Shown here: positions 25,649-31,950 of the stretch, one piece after another
Layout: each line of letters begins with the position of its first letter
Position numbering within the stretch: the stretch's first letter is position 1
From: a bacterium
Lineage (GTDB): Bacteria > Verrucomicrobiota > Verrucomicrobiia > Limisphaerales > UBA8199
Length of the DNA stretch: 36,112 nt
Assembly: GCA_021784555.1 (NCBI GenBank)
Contig: JAJYHY010000044.1
Span: 1-36,112, forward strand
Reading direction: 5' to 3'
Program-made: the position numbers and the translations under genes
Notes under the pieces: model-generated
Seen by the model: only the letters and a program-made list of their open reading frames with translations
Databases searched by the model: none
Told to the model about the DNA's origin: nothing

Positions 25649-25969
25649 ATGACGGCAGCCGACAGAGCTCGATACAACGCCCAAGCCAAGGTTCACAAGG
25701 CCCTGGCCCACCCGACGCGCGTCTTCATCGTGGAGGAACTTTCGCGCCACGAGCGGTGCGTCTGCGAATTGACGGAGATGATTGGCGTGGAGATGCCGAC
25801 GGTGTCGCGCCACCTGTCGGTGCTCAAAGGGGCGGGAATCGTGGAGGACGAGAAGCGGGGGGCACAGGTGTTCTACCGGCTGAAGACGCCCTGCGTGATG
25901 AACTTCTTTCGCTGCGTGACGGAAGTGCGGGAGGCAGCCGCCAAGAGCGAAGCGGCGCTGATGGGGTGA
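25649..25969 (+). CDS. ArsR/SmtB-family metalloregulator
   Basis: A 106-aa winged-helix repressor. The helix-turn-helix is ELTEMIGVEMPTVSRHLSVL (40-59), followed by the wing EDEKRGAQVFYRL. Cysteines at 37 and 39 in ERCVCELTE sit at the start of the DNA-reading helices, the CxC position that binds As(III)/Sb(III) or soft metals in ArsR-type proteins. Cys82 and Cys89 in the dimer helix region could complete the site. Inducer binding would release DNA. ATG 25649 lies about 10-15 bases after the predicted transcription start. It heads the redox operon and very probably controls it and the efflux operon through the shared dyad. Confidence 0.9.
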   Translation: MTAADRARYNAQAKVHKALAHPTRVFIVEELSRHERCVCELTEMIGVEMPTVSRHLSVLKGAGIVEDEKRGAQVFYRLKTPCVMNFFRCVTEVREAAAKSEAALMG

Positions 25970-25977
25970 TGTTTTTT

Positions 25978-26008
25978 TTGACGTGGGATTTAGTGAATGT
26001 GCTAAGTG
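25978..26008 (+). promoter_or_regulatory. Second promoter/operator ahead of the thioredoxin-fold gene
   Basis: TTGACG at 25978-25983 follows a T-run, and TTAGTGAATGTGCTAA at 25990-26005 matches the arsR dyad arms at 9 of 10 positions. TAAGTG (26003-26008) could be the -10 box with a 19-bp spacer. The element suggests independent, equally regulated transcription of the genes after arsR. Confidence 0.55.
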
Positions 26009-26014
26009 GCTATG

Positions 26015-26062
26015 AGTGAAACGTGAAACGTGAAGGGTAAAGGGTGAAACGTGAAACGTGAA
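26015..26062. repeat. GTGAAAC heptamer cluster, copy 1
   Basis: Several head-to-tail copies of GTGAAAC and variants (GTGAAGG, GTAAAGG) fill the spacer between arsR and the thioredoxin-fold gene. The same cluster type occurs at 26730-26764, 28254-28309 and 29217-29250. Confidence 0.75.
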
Positions 26063-26078
26063 ATGCGGAGACTGATTT

Positions 26079-26342
26079 ATGAAAAAACTGCAAATCCTCG
26101 GAGGCGGCTGCGCCAAGTGCATCAACCTGGCAACGGTGACCGAGCAGGCCGCGAAATCTCTCGGCCTGGAGTATCAGATCGAAAAGATAACCGAGCTGCA
26201 CCGAATCATGTCCTTTGGCGTGATGATGACCCCGGCGCTGGTGGTGGACGGACAGGTGAAGGTTGCCGGCCGGGTACCTTCGCTGGAGGACATCAAGAAG
26301 ATGCTCGCGCAGGAGCAAACCACACTGGCTGACCATGAGTAA
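26079..26342 (+). CDS. Small thioredoxin-fold CxxC protein (MTH895/TM0996-like)
   Basis: An 87-aa protein of the redox-active disulfide protein 2 type. Residues MKKLQILGGGCAKC hold strand 1 and the active-site Cys11-x-x-Cys14; MTPALVVDGQVKVAGR contains the cis-proline (TPA) and the strand pair of the thioredoxin fold; LEDIKKML is the last helix. These proteins are frequently encoded beside ArsR regulators and permeases, and act as dithiol donors. It ends 8 bases inside the next gene, indicating coupling. Cytoplasmic; no signal peptide. Confidence 0.88.
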   Translation: MKKLQILGGGCAKCINLATVTEQAAKSLGLEYQIEKITELHRIMSFGVMMTPALVVDGQVKVAGRVPSLEDIKKMLAQEQTTLADHE

Positions 26343-26733
26343 AGAGTTGTTCAGCGTTGTCCCGTGCAGCGGCATCGGCAAGCCCTTTGGCAGCGTCAGC
26401 CGGGAGGCGGCCTACGAACTGTGCGAGAACCTGCGGCCCGGCGAGACCCGGCTCGTCGCCTTGGCCAAGCTGGTGCTGGGAGATGCCGAAGCTCGAGCTC
26501 TGGTGGCACGCCACCCGGCGGTCACAATCGATGGCTGCAAACAAATGTGCGCCTCTAAAATGGTCAAGCAAAGCGGCGGCACCGTCGCGCACGAGGTGGC
26601 CGTGCTCGACGTGTTTCGGCGCCATAAGGGCCTCAAACCCGAAGGCATTGCCGAGCTGAACGAACCGGGGAGGAAACTGGCGCGCGTGCTGGCTGAGGAA
26701 GTCGCGGAGGGCCTCGTGAGGCGCGAAGGGTGA
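26335..26733 (+). CDS. DGC-domain putative zinc-binding protein
   Basis: A 132-aa protein of the DGC family ('putative zinc-binding protein'). Conserved cysteines are Cys11 in VVPCSGIG, then the diagnostic DGC at 66-68 in TIDGCKQMCASK with Cys72. The pattern PCSG, SREAAYELCE, LA-LVLGD, IDGC--MCA is shared with two more proteins of this operon. Function of the family is not established; the cysteine set suggests metal or persulfide/thiol chemistry. Its ATG overlaps the end of the thioredoxin-fold gene, so the two products are probably made together and may interact. Confidence 0.82.
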   Translation: MSKELFSVVPCSGIGKPFGSVSREAAYELCENLRPGETRLVALAKLVLGDAEARALVARHPAVTIDGCKQMCASKMVKQSGGTVAHEVAVLDVFRRHKGLKPEGIAELNEPGRKLARVLAEEVAEGLVRREG

Positions 26734-26764
26734 AACGTGAGGCGTGAAACGTGAAACGTGAAAA
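26730..26764. repeat. GTGAAAC heptamer cluster, copy 2
   Basis: Tandem GTGAAAC/GTGAGGC units lie between the two DGC genes, just ahead of the GGAAGAGAG ribosome-binding site of the next gene. Confidence 0.75.
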
Positions 26765-26778
26765 CTGGAAGAGAGACA

Positions 26779-27546
26779 ATGAACTATTCTGAGTGGCTGA
26801 AGACGATTCCGGCGAGCTTGAGGGAGGACTCGCTATGTAACAAAGTTGGCATCATCGCCTGCAGCGGCGAGGAACTGGCCGAAGGCACCGTGGCGCGGCT
26901 GGCCGCGCTCAAGGTGCTCAATGAATCGCGTCCCCGGGACACGGTCACCCTGTGCCTGCCGTTGTTCCTTGCAGGTGGCGCTGGGGACCGCGCTTTCGCG
27001 CGGCTTCATCCCACCATCACCGTGGACGGCTGCGACCGGCGATGCGCGGCACGCGCGACTGAAAAATATTCCAACAAACCGGCCGCCAGCCTGGTGGTCA
27101 GCGAGTTGGTATCCCAGGCGGGCCTGGAGAAGCCTGCCGGGCGCCGGCGGTTGAACGTGGCCGGCCAACAGGCGGTGGCGCTGACCGCGGAACGGCTGGC
27201 GAGGTTGGTGGACGACGCCTTGGGCAAAGAGACCTCGATAAACTCCGCCTCGGAGGGAGTGGCGCTCAGACCTGATGGCGAACAGCGCGAAGCCACCTGC
27301 TCCTGCGGCTCGGGAGTGGCTGTCACCAAAGTCGCCATCAACGGCCAAATCGTTGAACTGGTCGCCTTGCCGCTGATTTTCCGGCATTTCCAGCAGACCG
27401 GGCGCGGGCAGGACGAAGAGTCCAGCCGGGACTTGTTCGAAACCGTCAAAATTTACAACTCCATCCCGGCGGAAGGCGAGGCAGGCTACCGCGAGGCGGT
27501 CCTGCGCGAATACGCGGCCTTCTGCCAAGAGGAGAATAAACCATAG
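26779..27546 (+). CDS. Two-part DGC-domain cysteine protein
   Basis: A 255-aa protein. The N-terminal half is a DGC domain (IIACSGEELAEGTVARL with Cys28; TVDGCDRRCAARA with Cys85 and Cys89). The C-terminal half starts with a CSC motif (ATCSCGSGV, Cys174 and Cys176) and continues VTKVAINGQIVELVALPLIF, ending in a helical stretch rich in acidic residues. I do not recognise the second domain with certainty. The start ATG 26779 has a clear GGAAGAGAG ribosome-binding site; an in-frame ATG at 26758 lies in the heptamer repeat. The product probably forms a complex or relay with the flanking redox proteins. Confidence 0.72.
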   Translation: MNYSEWLKTIPASLREDSLCNKVGIIACSGEELAEGTVARLAALKVLNESRPRDTVTLCLPLFLAGGAGDRAFARLHPTITVDGCDRRCAARATEKYSNKPAASLVVSELVSQAGLEKPAGRRRLNVAGQQAVALTAERLARLVDDALGKETSINSASEGVALRPDGEQREATCSCGSGVAVTKVAINGQIVELVALPLIFRHFQQTGRGQDEESSRDLFETVKIYNSIPAEGEAGYREAVLREYAAFCQEENKP

Positions 27547-27559
27547 GAGCGCGTAGTTT

Positions 27560-27940
27560 ATGCCAGAGCAACAGAAACCAGGATTCATCATGTGCGTCTG
27601 CACCGGCAAATGTCCGGGCTTTCGTGCGATGGACATTTGGGACTTTATTAACCAGGCGCGCGTTGAACTGCCGGTCGAATATGCCTTCATTCATCCGCAA
27701 CTGTGCGAGGAGGACGGCGACCGCTTTCTGGCGGACTTCCTTAAAGTCCACCGCAAGCTGGTCATCGGCGCCTGCGCCCCGAATATGCAGCGAAAGATGT
27801 TCAAGCGGGCCTTCGCCGACGCCGGGCTGGACATCGAAAAGGATGCGGTCATGCTCGACATCCGGGATATGAACAATGAGCGCGCCTTTGAGAAGGTGCA
27901 GGCGGCCCTGGCGCAGATGGAAACGGAGGCCGGACGATGA
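27560..27940 (+). CDS. Stand-alone HdrA N-terminal-like cysteine protein
   Basis: A 126-aa protein that matches the shape of the N-terminal domain of heterodisulfide reductase subunit A: a leading MCVCTGKCPG cluster (Cys12, Cys14, Cys18), HPQLCEEDGDRFLADFL (Cys49, like the YMCSDPGQ-LI region of HdrA), and KLVIGACAPNMQRKMFKRAF (Cys72, like VVAACSPRMHEPTFR). In HdrA these cysteines belong to iron-sulfur chemistry next to FAD; here the flavin domain is missing, so the protein may act as a small cluster- or sulfur-handling partner. The stop overlaps the ferredoxin start (ATGA). Similarity is judged by eye. Confidence 0.65.
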   Translation: MPEQQKPGFIMCVCTGKCPGFRAMDIWDFINQARVELPVEYAFIHPQLCEEDGDRFLADFLKVHRKLVIGACAPNMQRKMFKRAFADAGLDIEKDAVMLDIRDMNNERAFEKVQAALAQMETEAGR

Positions 27941-28227
27941 ACGAAGCGACCTTCATGGGCGTGCCCCGGAGTCGGATCGACTGGAGCCCGCGCATTGACT
28001 ATGCCAAATGCAACGACTGCCTGGAATGCGTCGAGTTTTGTCCGCACCAGGTATTTGAGGTGCGCGAGGCGGAAATGCCGAAACTGATCGTCAAAAACCC
28101 GGGGAACTGCGTGGTTTTCTGCCGGGCTTGCGCCAAGACCTGCGGCGTGGATGCGCTTTCCTTTCCGAACAAGAACCAAACCACGCTGTTGATCAAGCAA
28201 GTCCGAAAGGAGATGGGAGGCCGATGA
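27937..28227 (+). CDS. Two-cluster 4Fe-4S ferredoxin-like protein
   Basis: A 96-aa protein with two cysteine quartets: Cys25-x2-Cys28-x2-Cys31-x3-Cys35-Pro (CNDCLECVEFCP) and Cys58-x3-Cys62-x2-Cys65-x3-Cys69. This is the bacterial 2[4Fe-4S] ferredoxin plan with one longer spacing in the second set, and a 22-residue insertion between them (VFEVREAEMPKLIVKNPGN). It should carry electrons between operon partners in the cytoplasm. It overlaps the HdrA-like gene by four bases, so a stoichiometric complex is likely. Confidence 0.88.
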   Translation: MNEATFMGVPRSRIDWSPRIDYAKCNDCLECVEFCPHQVFEVREAEMPKLIVKNPGNCVVFCRACAKTCGVDALSFPNKNQTTLLIKQVRKEMGGR

Positions 28228-28253
28228 GTCTGGAGGGACGGGGCGGTCAGGAT

Positions 28254-28309
28254 CGTGAAACGTGAAACGTGAAACATGGGACATGAAACGTGAAAGGTGA
28301 AACGTGAAG
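28254..28309. repeat. GTGAAAC heptamer cluster, copy 3
   Basis: About seven units of GTGAAAC and close variants occupy the ferredoxin-to-fusion spacer. The GTG start of the next gene (28304) and its probable ribosome-binding site AAAGGTGA are made from this repeat. Confidence 0.75.
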
Positions 28310-29221
28310 GACACTGCGAGAGACTCTGTGCAAGCGACTGAGAATTTGAAGCATAGCGGGACAAACGGGGTCTATGCCATTTTGCCCTGCAACGGCCTGG
28401 ACAAGGCGGCCGGGGCCGTGAGCCGGGAGGTGGCGCTGCAATTGGCCGAGCGAACCGGGAGCGAGATTCTGTGCCCCGTGTTCTACCGGGTGGCCGAGGC
28501 CCGCTACAACCGTCTGGCCGGAGAGCGCCCGCTTTTGGTCATTGACGGCTGCGCCACCCGTTGCGCCAGCAAGCTGGCGGCCGAGAACGGCCTCAAGGCG
28601 TCGAAGAAGCTCACCGTCACTGAGGAAGCCAAGCAGCGGGGGATCGAATTGGGAGATGCCTTGCGCCTGGACGAAGCCGGGTGCAGCCTGGCGAAAGCGC
28701 TCGCGACCGCGCTGCTGGACGCTGAGGCGGTCGAAACCGCGGAACAAAAGGCCGCCACAGCCTTTCCGGAGCATTTCGAATACGAGACCTACCAGAAGGA
28801 CAAGTTTCTGTTCCGGTTGCCCAAGAGCGGATTCTTCTTCAACGAAAACGACGTTTGGGTGTTGGCAGACGGCAACCGGGCGCGGGTCGGCCTGACCGAC
28901 TACCTCCAGCAGACCCTCTCCGACATTCTGTTCGCTACTCCGCCGGCAGTGGGGACTGTGGTTGAGCAATTCGGCGAATTGGGCACGATCGAATCGGCCA
29001 AGGCGGTCATGGAAGTGGTTTCCCCGGTCACAGGCAAGGTGGTCGCTGTTAATCAGGCGCTGGCGGCCTCACCCGAACTGATCAATCAGAACCCTTATGA
29101 GCAAGGGTGGCTGGTCGAACTGGAACTGGCCGACTTCGAGAAGGACCGGGAACTGTTGCTGGATTTCGCCGGCTACCTGCCGGTCTTGAAACGAAAGGTG
29201 GACCAATTTCAGGTCAGGTGA
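28304..29221 (+). CDS. DGC domain fused to glycine-cleavage-H-like lipoyl protein
   Basis: A 305-aa fusion. Residues 20-145 are a DGC domain (ILPCNGLDKAAGAVSRE with Cys29; LLVIDGCATRCASK with Cys83 and Cys87). Residues about 165-275 match the H protein of the glycine cleavage system: WVLADGNRARVGLTDYLQQ, then TIESAKAVMEVVSPVTGKVV with the lipoyl-lysine position Lys233, then SPELINQNPYEQGWLVELEL. No other glycine-cleavage gene is present, so the lipoyl arm probably serves another reaction, as in the lipoate-binding proteins of sHdr sulfur oxidation. GTG 28304 is chosen because the DGC domain needs the N-terminal residues. Last gene of the operon. Confidence 0.85.
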   Translation: MKDTARDSVQATENLKHSGTNGVYAILPCNGLDKAAGAVSREVALQLAERTGSEILCPVFYRVAEARYNRLAGERPLLVIDGCATRCASKLAAENGLKASKKLTVTEEAKQRGIELGDALRLDEAGCSLAKALATALLDAEAVETAEQKAATAFPEHFEYETYQKDKFLFRLPKSGFFFNENDVWVLADGNRARVGLTDYLQQTLSDILFATPPAVGTVVEQFGELGTIESAKAVMEVVSPVTGKVVAVNQALAASPELINQNPYEQGWLVELELADFEKDRELLLDFAGYLPVLKRKVDQFQVR

Positions 29222-29250
29222 AACGCGAAAGACGAACGTGAAACGCAAAG
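29217..29250. repeat. GTGAAAC heptamer cluster, copy 4
   Basis: A decayed run (GTGAAACGCGAAAGACGAAC, then GTGAAACGC) starts inside the last two codons of the fusion gene and marks the operon end. Confidence 0.6.
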
Positions 29251-29424
29251 CGTCGATGGCCGGGGAGGCGCTCGCGCACCAAGCCGGCCCTAAGGATCCT
29301 ACACTCAACGAGGTGTTTGGGCATCGTCGACCAATCCCACCAAACCGCGTTGGGCCTTTCCCGCGCTCCGCCGCCCAGGTTGTTGATGCTTGCCGCCGAC
29401 TGGGGGTGATTGTAAACTTCGGGC

Positions 29425-29628
29425 ATGGGTTCAACAGATCTGGCTCGAATGGCCCTTGAACTGCCGCCGGAAGAGCGGCTGGATTTGGCGCGTCGGCTAA
29501 TCGAGAGCATCGTCGCTCCGGCCTCCCTGAATGAAACCATTGCGGAAGGCATTCGCCGTATCGAGGATCTTGCCACCGGTCGGATCAGGGGTCTCACAGA
29601 AGAAGAATTCCTCGCCGCCTTGCAATGA
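29425..29628 (+). CDS. Addiction-module antitoxin
   Basis: A 67-aa acidic protein of the same antitoxin family as the one at 21466. ALELPPEERLDLARRLIESI is the N-terminal helix pair and GLTEEEFLAAL the C-terminal toxin-binding stretch. Its stop overlaps an ATG at 29625 that opens a ParE-like toxin frame, but that toxin is cut short after 26 codons, so this antitoxin may be an orphan that could still bind a related toxin. Confidence 0.8.
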   Translation: MGSTDLARMALELPPEERLDLARRLIESIVAPASLNETIAEGIRRIEDLATGRIRGLTEEEFLAALQ

Positions 29629-29705
29629 GGGTGACGTTTCACCCGGATTTCTCCGCTGACATCCGCCGATTCGAGACTGAGTATTCACGGATAATTTTCT
29701 TATGA
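29625..29705 (+). pseudogene. Truncated ParE-like toxin remnant
   Basis: From the ATGA overlap with the antitoxin, 26 codons read MRVTFHPDFSADIRRFETEY then SRIIFL before TGA. The first 20 residues have the strand-helix opening of a RelE/ParE toxin; the rest of the fold is absent and the sequence passes straight into the next antitoxin gene. Confidence 0.6.
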
Positions 29706-29923
29706 CGACGACGGTTGATGAGAAGCGGCGTGCGGTGATTCCCTTCAGGCCCGGCGATGTGTTGGAGATCGAACAGCCAAGCCCCGACGTGGTGGTTTTG
29801 AAGCGGACCAAACCGGCGGAACGCACCCGGCCCAGGCTGGTGCGCCGAAGCGGTCGCCTCGTGTTCGTTGGCGAGCCCCTTAGGACCGAGGAGGTGAAAG
29901 AGTTGCTGGAGGACTTTCCGTGA
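29702..29923 (+). CDS. AbrB-like antitoxin (VapB type)
   Basis: A 73-aa protein whose first 35 residues (MTTTVDEKRRAVIPFRPGDV, then LEIEQPSPDVVVLKR) fit the swapped-hairpin AbrB DNA-binding fold: a beta strand, a basic turn ending in IP, a GD-V-x-(I/V) strand, and a closing strand. The C-terminal half (GEPLRTEEVKELLEDF) would wrap the toxin. The stop overlaps the PIN toxin start (GTGA), as in VapBC pairs. Confidence 0.72.
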   Translation: MTTTVDEKRRAVIPFRPGDVLEIEQPSPDVVVLKRTKPAERTRPRLVRRSGRLVFVGEPLRTEEVKELLEDFP

Positions 29924-30303
29924 TCCTGCCGGACGCAAATTTGCTGGTGGCGTTTACATGGAAGAATCATGAGCATCAAGCTGCCGCCGTAAGTTTCTTC
30001 CACAAGCACCCCAAGGTGGCCACCTGCCCGCTGACCGAGCTGGCTTTGGTGCGGGTTTGGATGCAGAAGGGGGCGTCCGGAGCGGATGCGGACCGGGCTC
30101 TCAGAGATTTTGTTTCTAAATACCGCTCACGGCTTATTGCTGACGATCTTTCAGCCACTGTCATTGCCGGACTGAATCAAGGTCATCGCCAAACCACCGA
30201 TTCCTATCTGGCCATGCTTGCCGAGCATCACGGGATCAAGTTAGCCACACTCGAAGAGGCCTTAGCAAAACGATTTCCGGAAGCTTCAGAGTGGGTAAAA
30301 TAA
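29920..30303 (+). CDS. PIN-domain toxin (VapC type)
   Basis: A 127-aa PIN-domain nuclease. Acidic residues in the expected places are Asp5 (ILPDANLLV), Glu40 (CPLTELAL) and Asp94 (TTDSYLAML), the cluster that binds Mg2+ for RNA cleavage in VapC toxins. Start is GTG 29920, overlapping the AbrB-like antitoxin stop by four bases. The pair looks complete. The region just downstream holds the efflux operon promoter. Confidence 0.82.
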   Translation: MILPDANLLVAFTWKNHEHQAAAVSFFHKHPKVATCPLTELALVRVWMQKGASGADADRALRDFVSKYRSRLIADDLSATVIAGLNQGHRQTTDSYLAMLAEHHGIKLATLEEALAKRFPEASEWVK

Positions 30304-30471
30304 ATCGTGTCCAGTAGGCGGCCGAGAAGAGGCCCCCCGTACATGGGAGGTTTTGCCGGTGCCCAAGAAAACCGCCTCCGACCCAGGCGCCCACTTCTCC
30401 CGCAAGAGCGGGGCTCTTCACCCCGGCACTCACGTGCCGCACCTGAGCATCACGGATATGGATGTAACCGT

Positions 30472-30512
30472 TTGACAAGACTTGGCTCTTTTACTATTAG
30501 CGTATTAGCTAA
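30472..30512 (+). promoter_or_regulatory. Efflux operon promoter with the ArsR dyad
   Basis: TTGACA (30472-30477), a 17-bp spacer and TATTAG (30495-30500) form a strong promoter. TTAGCGTATTAGCTAA (30497-30512) covers the -10 box and probable start site, and has the same arms and spacing as the arsR operator at 25613. Repressor bound here would block transcription of the TolC-like gene 65 bases further on. Confidence 0.75.
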
Positions 30513-30576
30513 ATGGCGCAACATCGGCACCAGTCGTCGTTGCCGGCAACGTGCCCGGCCTCGGTTGAGCCGGGCC

Positions 30577-31950
30577 ATGAAACAAATGAAACACGCAAAC
30601 CGTTCTATTCAGGCGCTCCTGATTCTGGCCGCCAGTTCGCGCCTCGGCCTGGCTGGCAGTTTCGCTGCTCGGGATGTTGCCGGGGAGACGAATGCGCCTT
30701 CCCCGATCCGGCTTACGCTGTCCGAAGCTGTCACCGAGGCGCTCCACCTCAACCCGACGTTGAAAGCCGCCAGCCACCAGGCGGCGGCGGCGAGGCGGGA
30801 GGCTAGCGGCGCCGCGCGCAGCCGCTTCGGCGCCCTCCAGGCGCTGGGGAACTATTCCTACTTGAACGACGACCAGCTCATCCGGCCCATGTCGAGCGAA
30901 TTGGCGACGCGCGGTTTCGCGGGCATGCCCTTTGACCGCAGCCAGGCCCATTACGGCCTGAGCTACGAAATACCGCTTTACGTCGGCGGACGGCTGGAAA
31001 GCCAGATCCAAATCGCCAAGCTCGAAGCCCGCAAGGCGGCGGACTTGCTCGAAGGCACACGCTGGCAGGTGCGGTTCAATGTGACCTCGCTCTACGCCAA
31101 TCTTTGGGCACTGGAGCAGACCGAAACCGCGTTGGACGAACAAATCGCCGCGCTGGCGCAGACCAAATCGAACCTGAACGAAATGGTCTCGCTGGGCAAA
31201 CGGCCGGAACTGGACCGGCTCAAAGTGATTGAGGATTTGGAAGCCGCCCAAAGCGACCGAGCGGCAGCGGGCGCCAACCAACGGCGTCTGGCGGCGCTGC
31301 TATTGTCCGTGCTGGGGCGCGACCCCGCTGGACAGATCATCGAGGCACCGCTGGCGGAGCCGCCGCCGCTTTCAGGTTTGGACGAGGCGAAGCTGGCGGC
31401 GGAGGCGGCAAACAACTCTGCCGTGCGCGCGGCCAGTGTGGCGGTCCAACAAGGGGCGCGCGGGGTCGAGCTGGCCCGCGGTGAGTTTCTGCCCTCAGTT
31501 TATGCCGGGGCGAACGTGATGGAGAACAGCGGCACGACCATTGGCCGCAACGAGGAAACCTGGGGCGCAACGGTCTCGGTGAACCTGCCGCTCTTTGAAT
31601 GGGGTTCACGGTTCTCCAAACTCAAAGCCGCCCGCGAAAAGCAAGCCGCCTCCGATGAAGCTCTGCGCCAGGTCCAGCTCCAGACGCAGGCGGCGTTCCA
31701 GGAGGCGCTGGCCAAATTCTCCGCAGCCCAAACCAACATAACCGCGGCGCGGGCGCGCGTGGCTGCCGGAGCCGAGGCGGCGCGCATCGAACAAGTCCGT
31801 TACGACACCGGCGCGGGCACGGTTGAAGATTTGCTGCGCGCCCGTTCCCGCGAGGAAGCCGCCCGCGCGGCGGTGGCGTCGGCCCAAGCCGATCTGGTCA
31901 TCAGCGCCGAGCGCATCAACAGCATCATTGAAAAGGAAGTTCTGCCATGA
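30577..31950 (+). CDS. TolC-like outer membrane efflux protein
   Basis: A 457-aa protein that forms the outer-membrane exit duct of a tripartite pump. A signal peptide (NRSIQALLILAASSRLGLAG) precedes a region opening with RLTLSEAVTEALHLNPTLKAA, the standard start of an OEP repeat, long helical regions, and a matching second repeat (SVRAASVAVQQGARGVELAR, near 285-310). VPL-like membrane strands (SYEIPLYVGGRL and SVNLPLFEWGSRF) occur once per repeat. ATG 30577 fits the predicted transcription start; the longer ORF to 30307 crosses the promoter. Its stop overlaps the adaptor start (ATGA). Confidence 0.88.
   Translation: MKQMKHANRSIQALLILAASSRLGLAGSFAARDVAGETNAPSPIRLTLSEAVTEALHLNPTLKAASHQAAAARREASGAARSRFGALQALGNYSYLNDDQLIRPMSSELATRGFAGMPFDRSQAHYGLSYEIPLYVGGRLESQIQIAKLEARKAADLLEGTRWQVRFNVTSLYANLWALEQTETALDEQIAALAQTKSNLNEMVSLGKRPELDRLKVIEDLEAAQSDRAAAGANQRRLAALLLSVLGRDPAGQIIEAPLAEPPPLSGLDEAKLAAEAANNSAVRAASVAVQQGARGVELARGEFLPSVYAGANVMENSGTTIGRNEETWGATVSVNLPLFEWGSRFSKLKAAREKQAASDEALRQVQLQTQAAFQEALAKFSAAQTNITAARARVAAGAEAARIEQVRYDTGAGTVEDLLRARSREEAARAAVASAQADLVISAERINSIIEKEVLP

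Noticed and set aside
26015-29250. GTGAAAC clusters as a CRISPR array
   Set aside because: Units are 7 bp in direct contact without unique spacers, and they sit between operon genes; no cas genes are present.
30359-30475. 38-aa plus-strand ORF (GTG start) ahead of the efflux promoter
   Set aside because: It reads plausibly but has no family match and no ribosome-binding site, and its end overlaps the -35 box; a chance frame or gene remnant is more likely.
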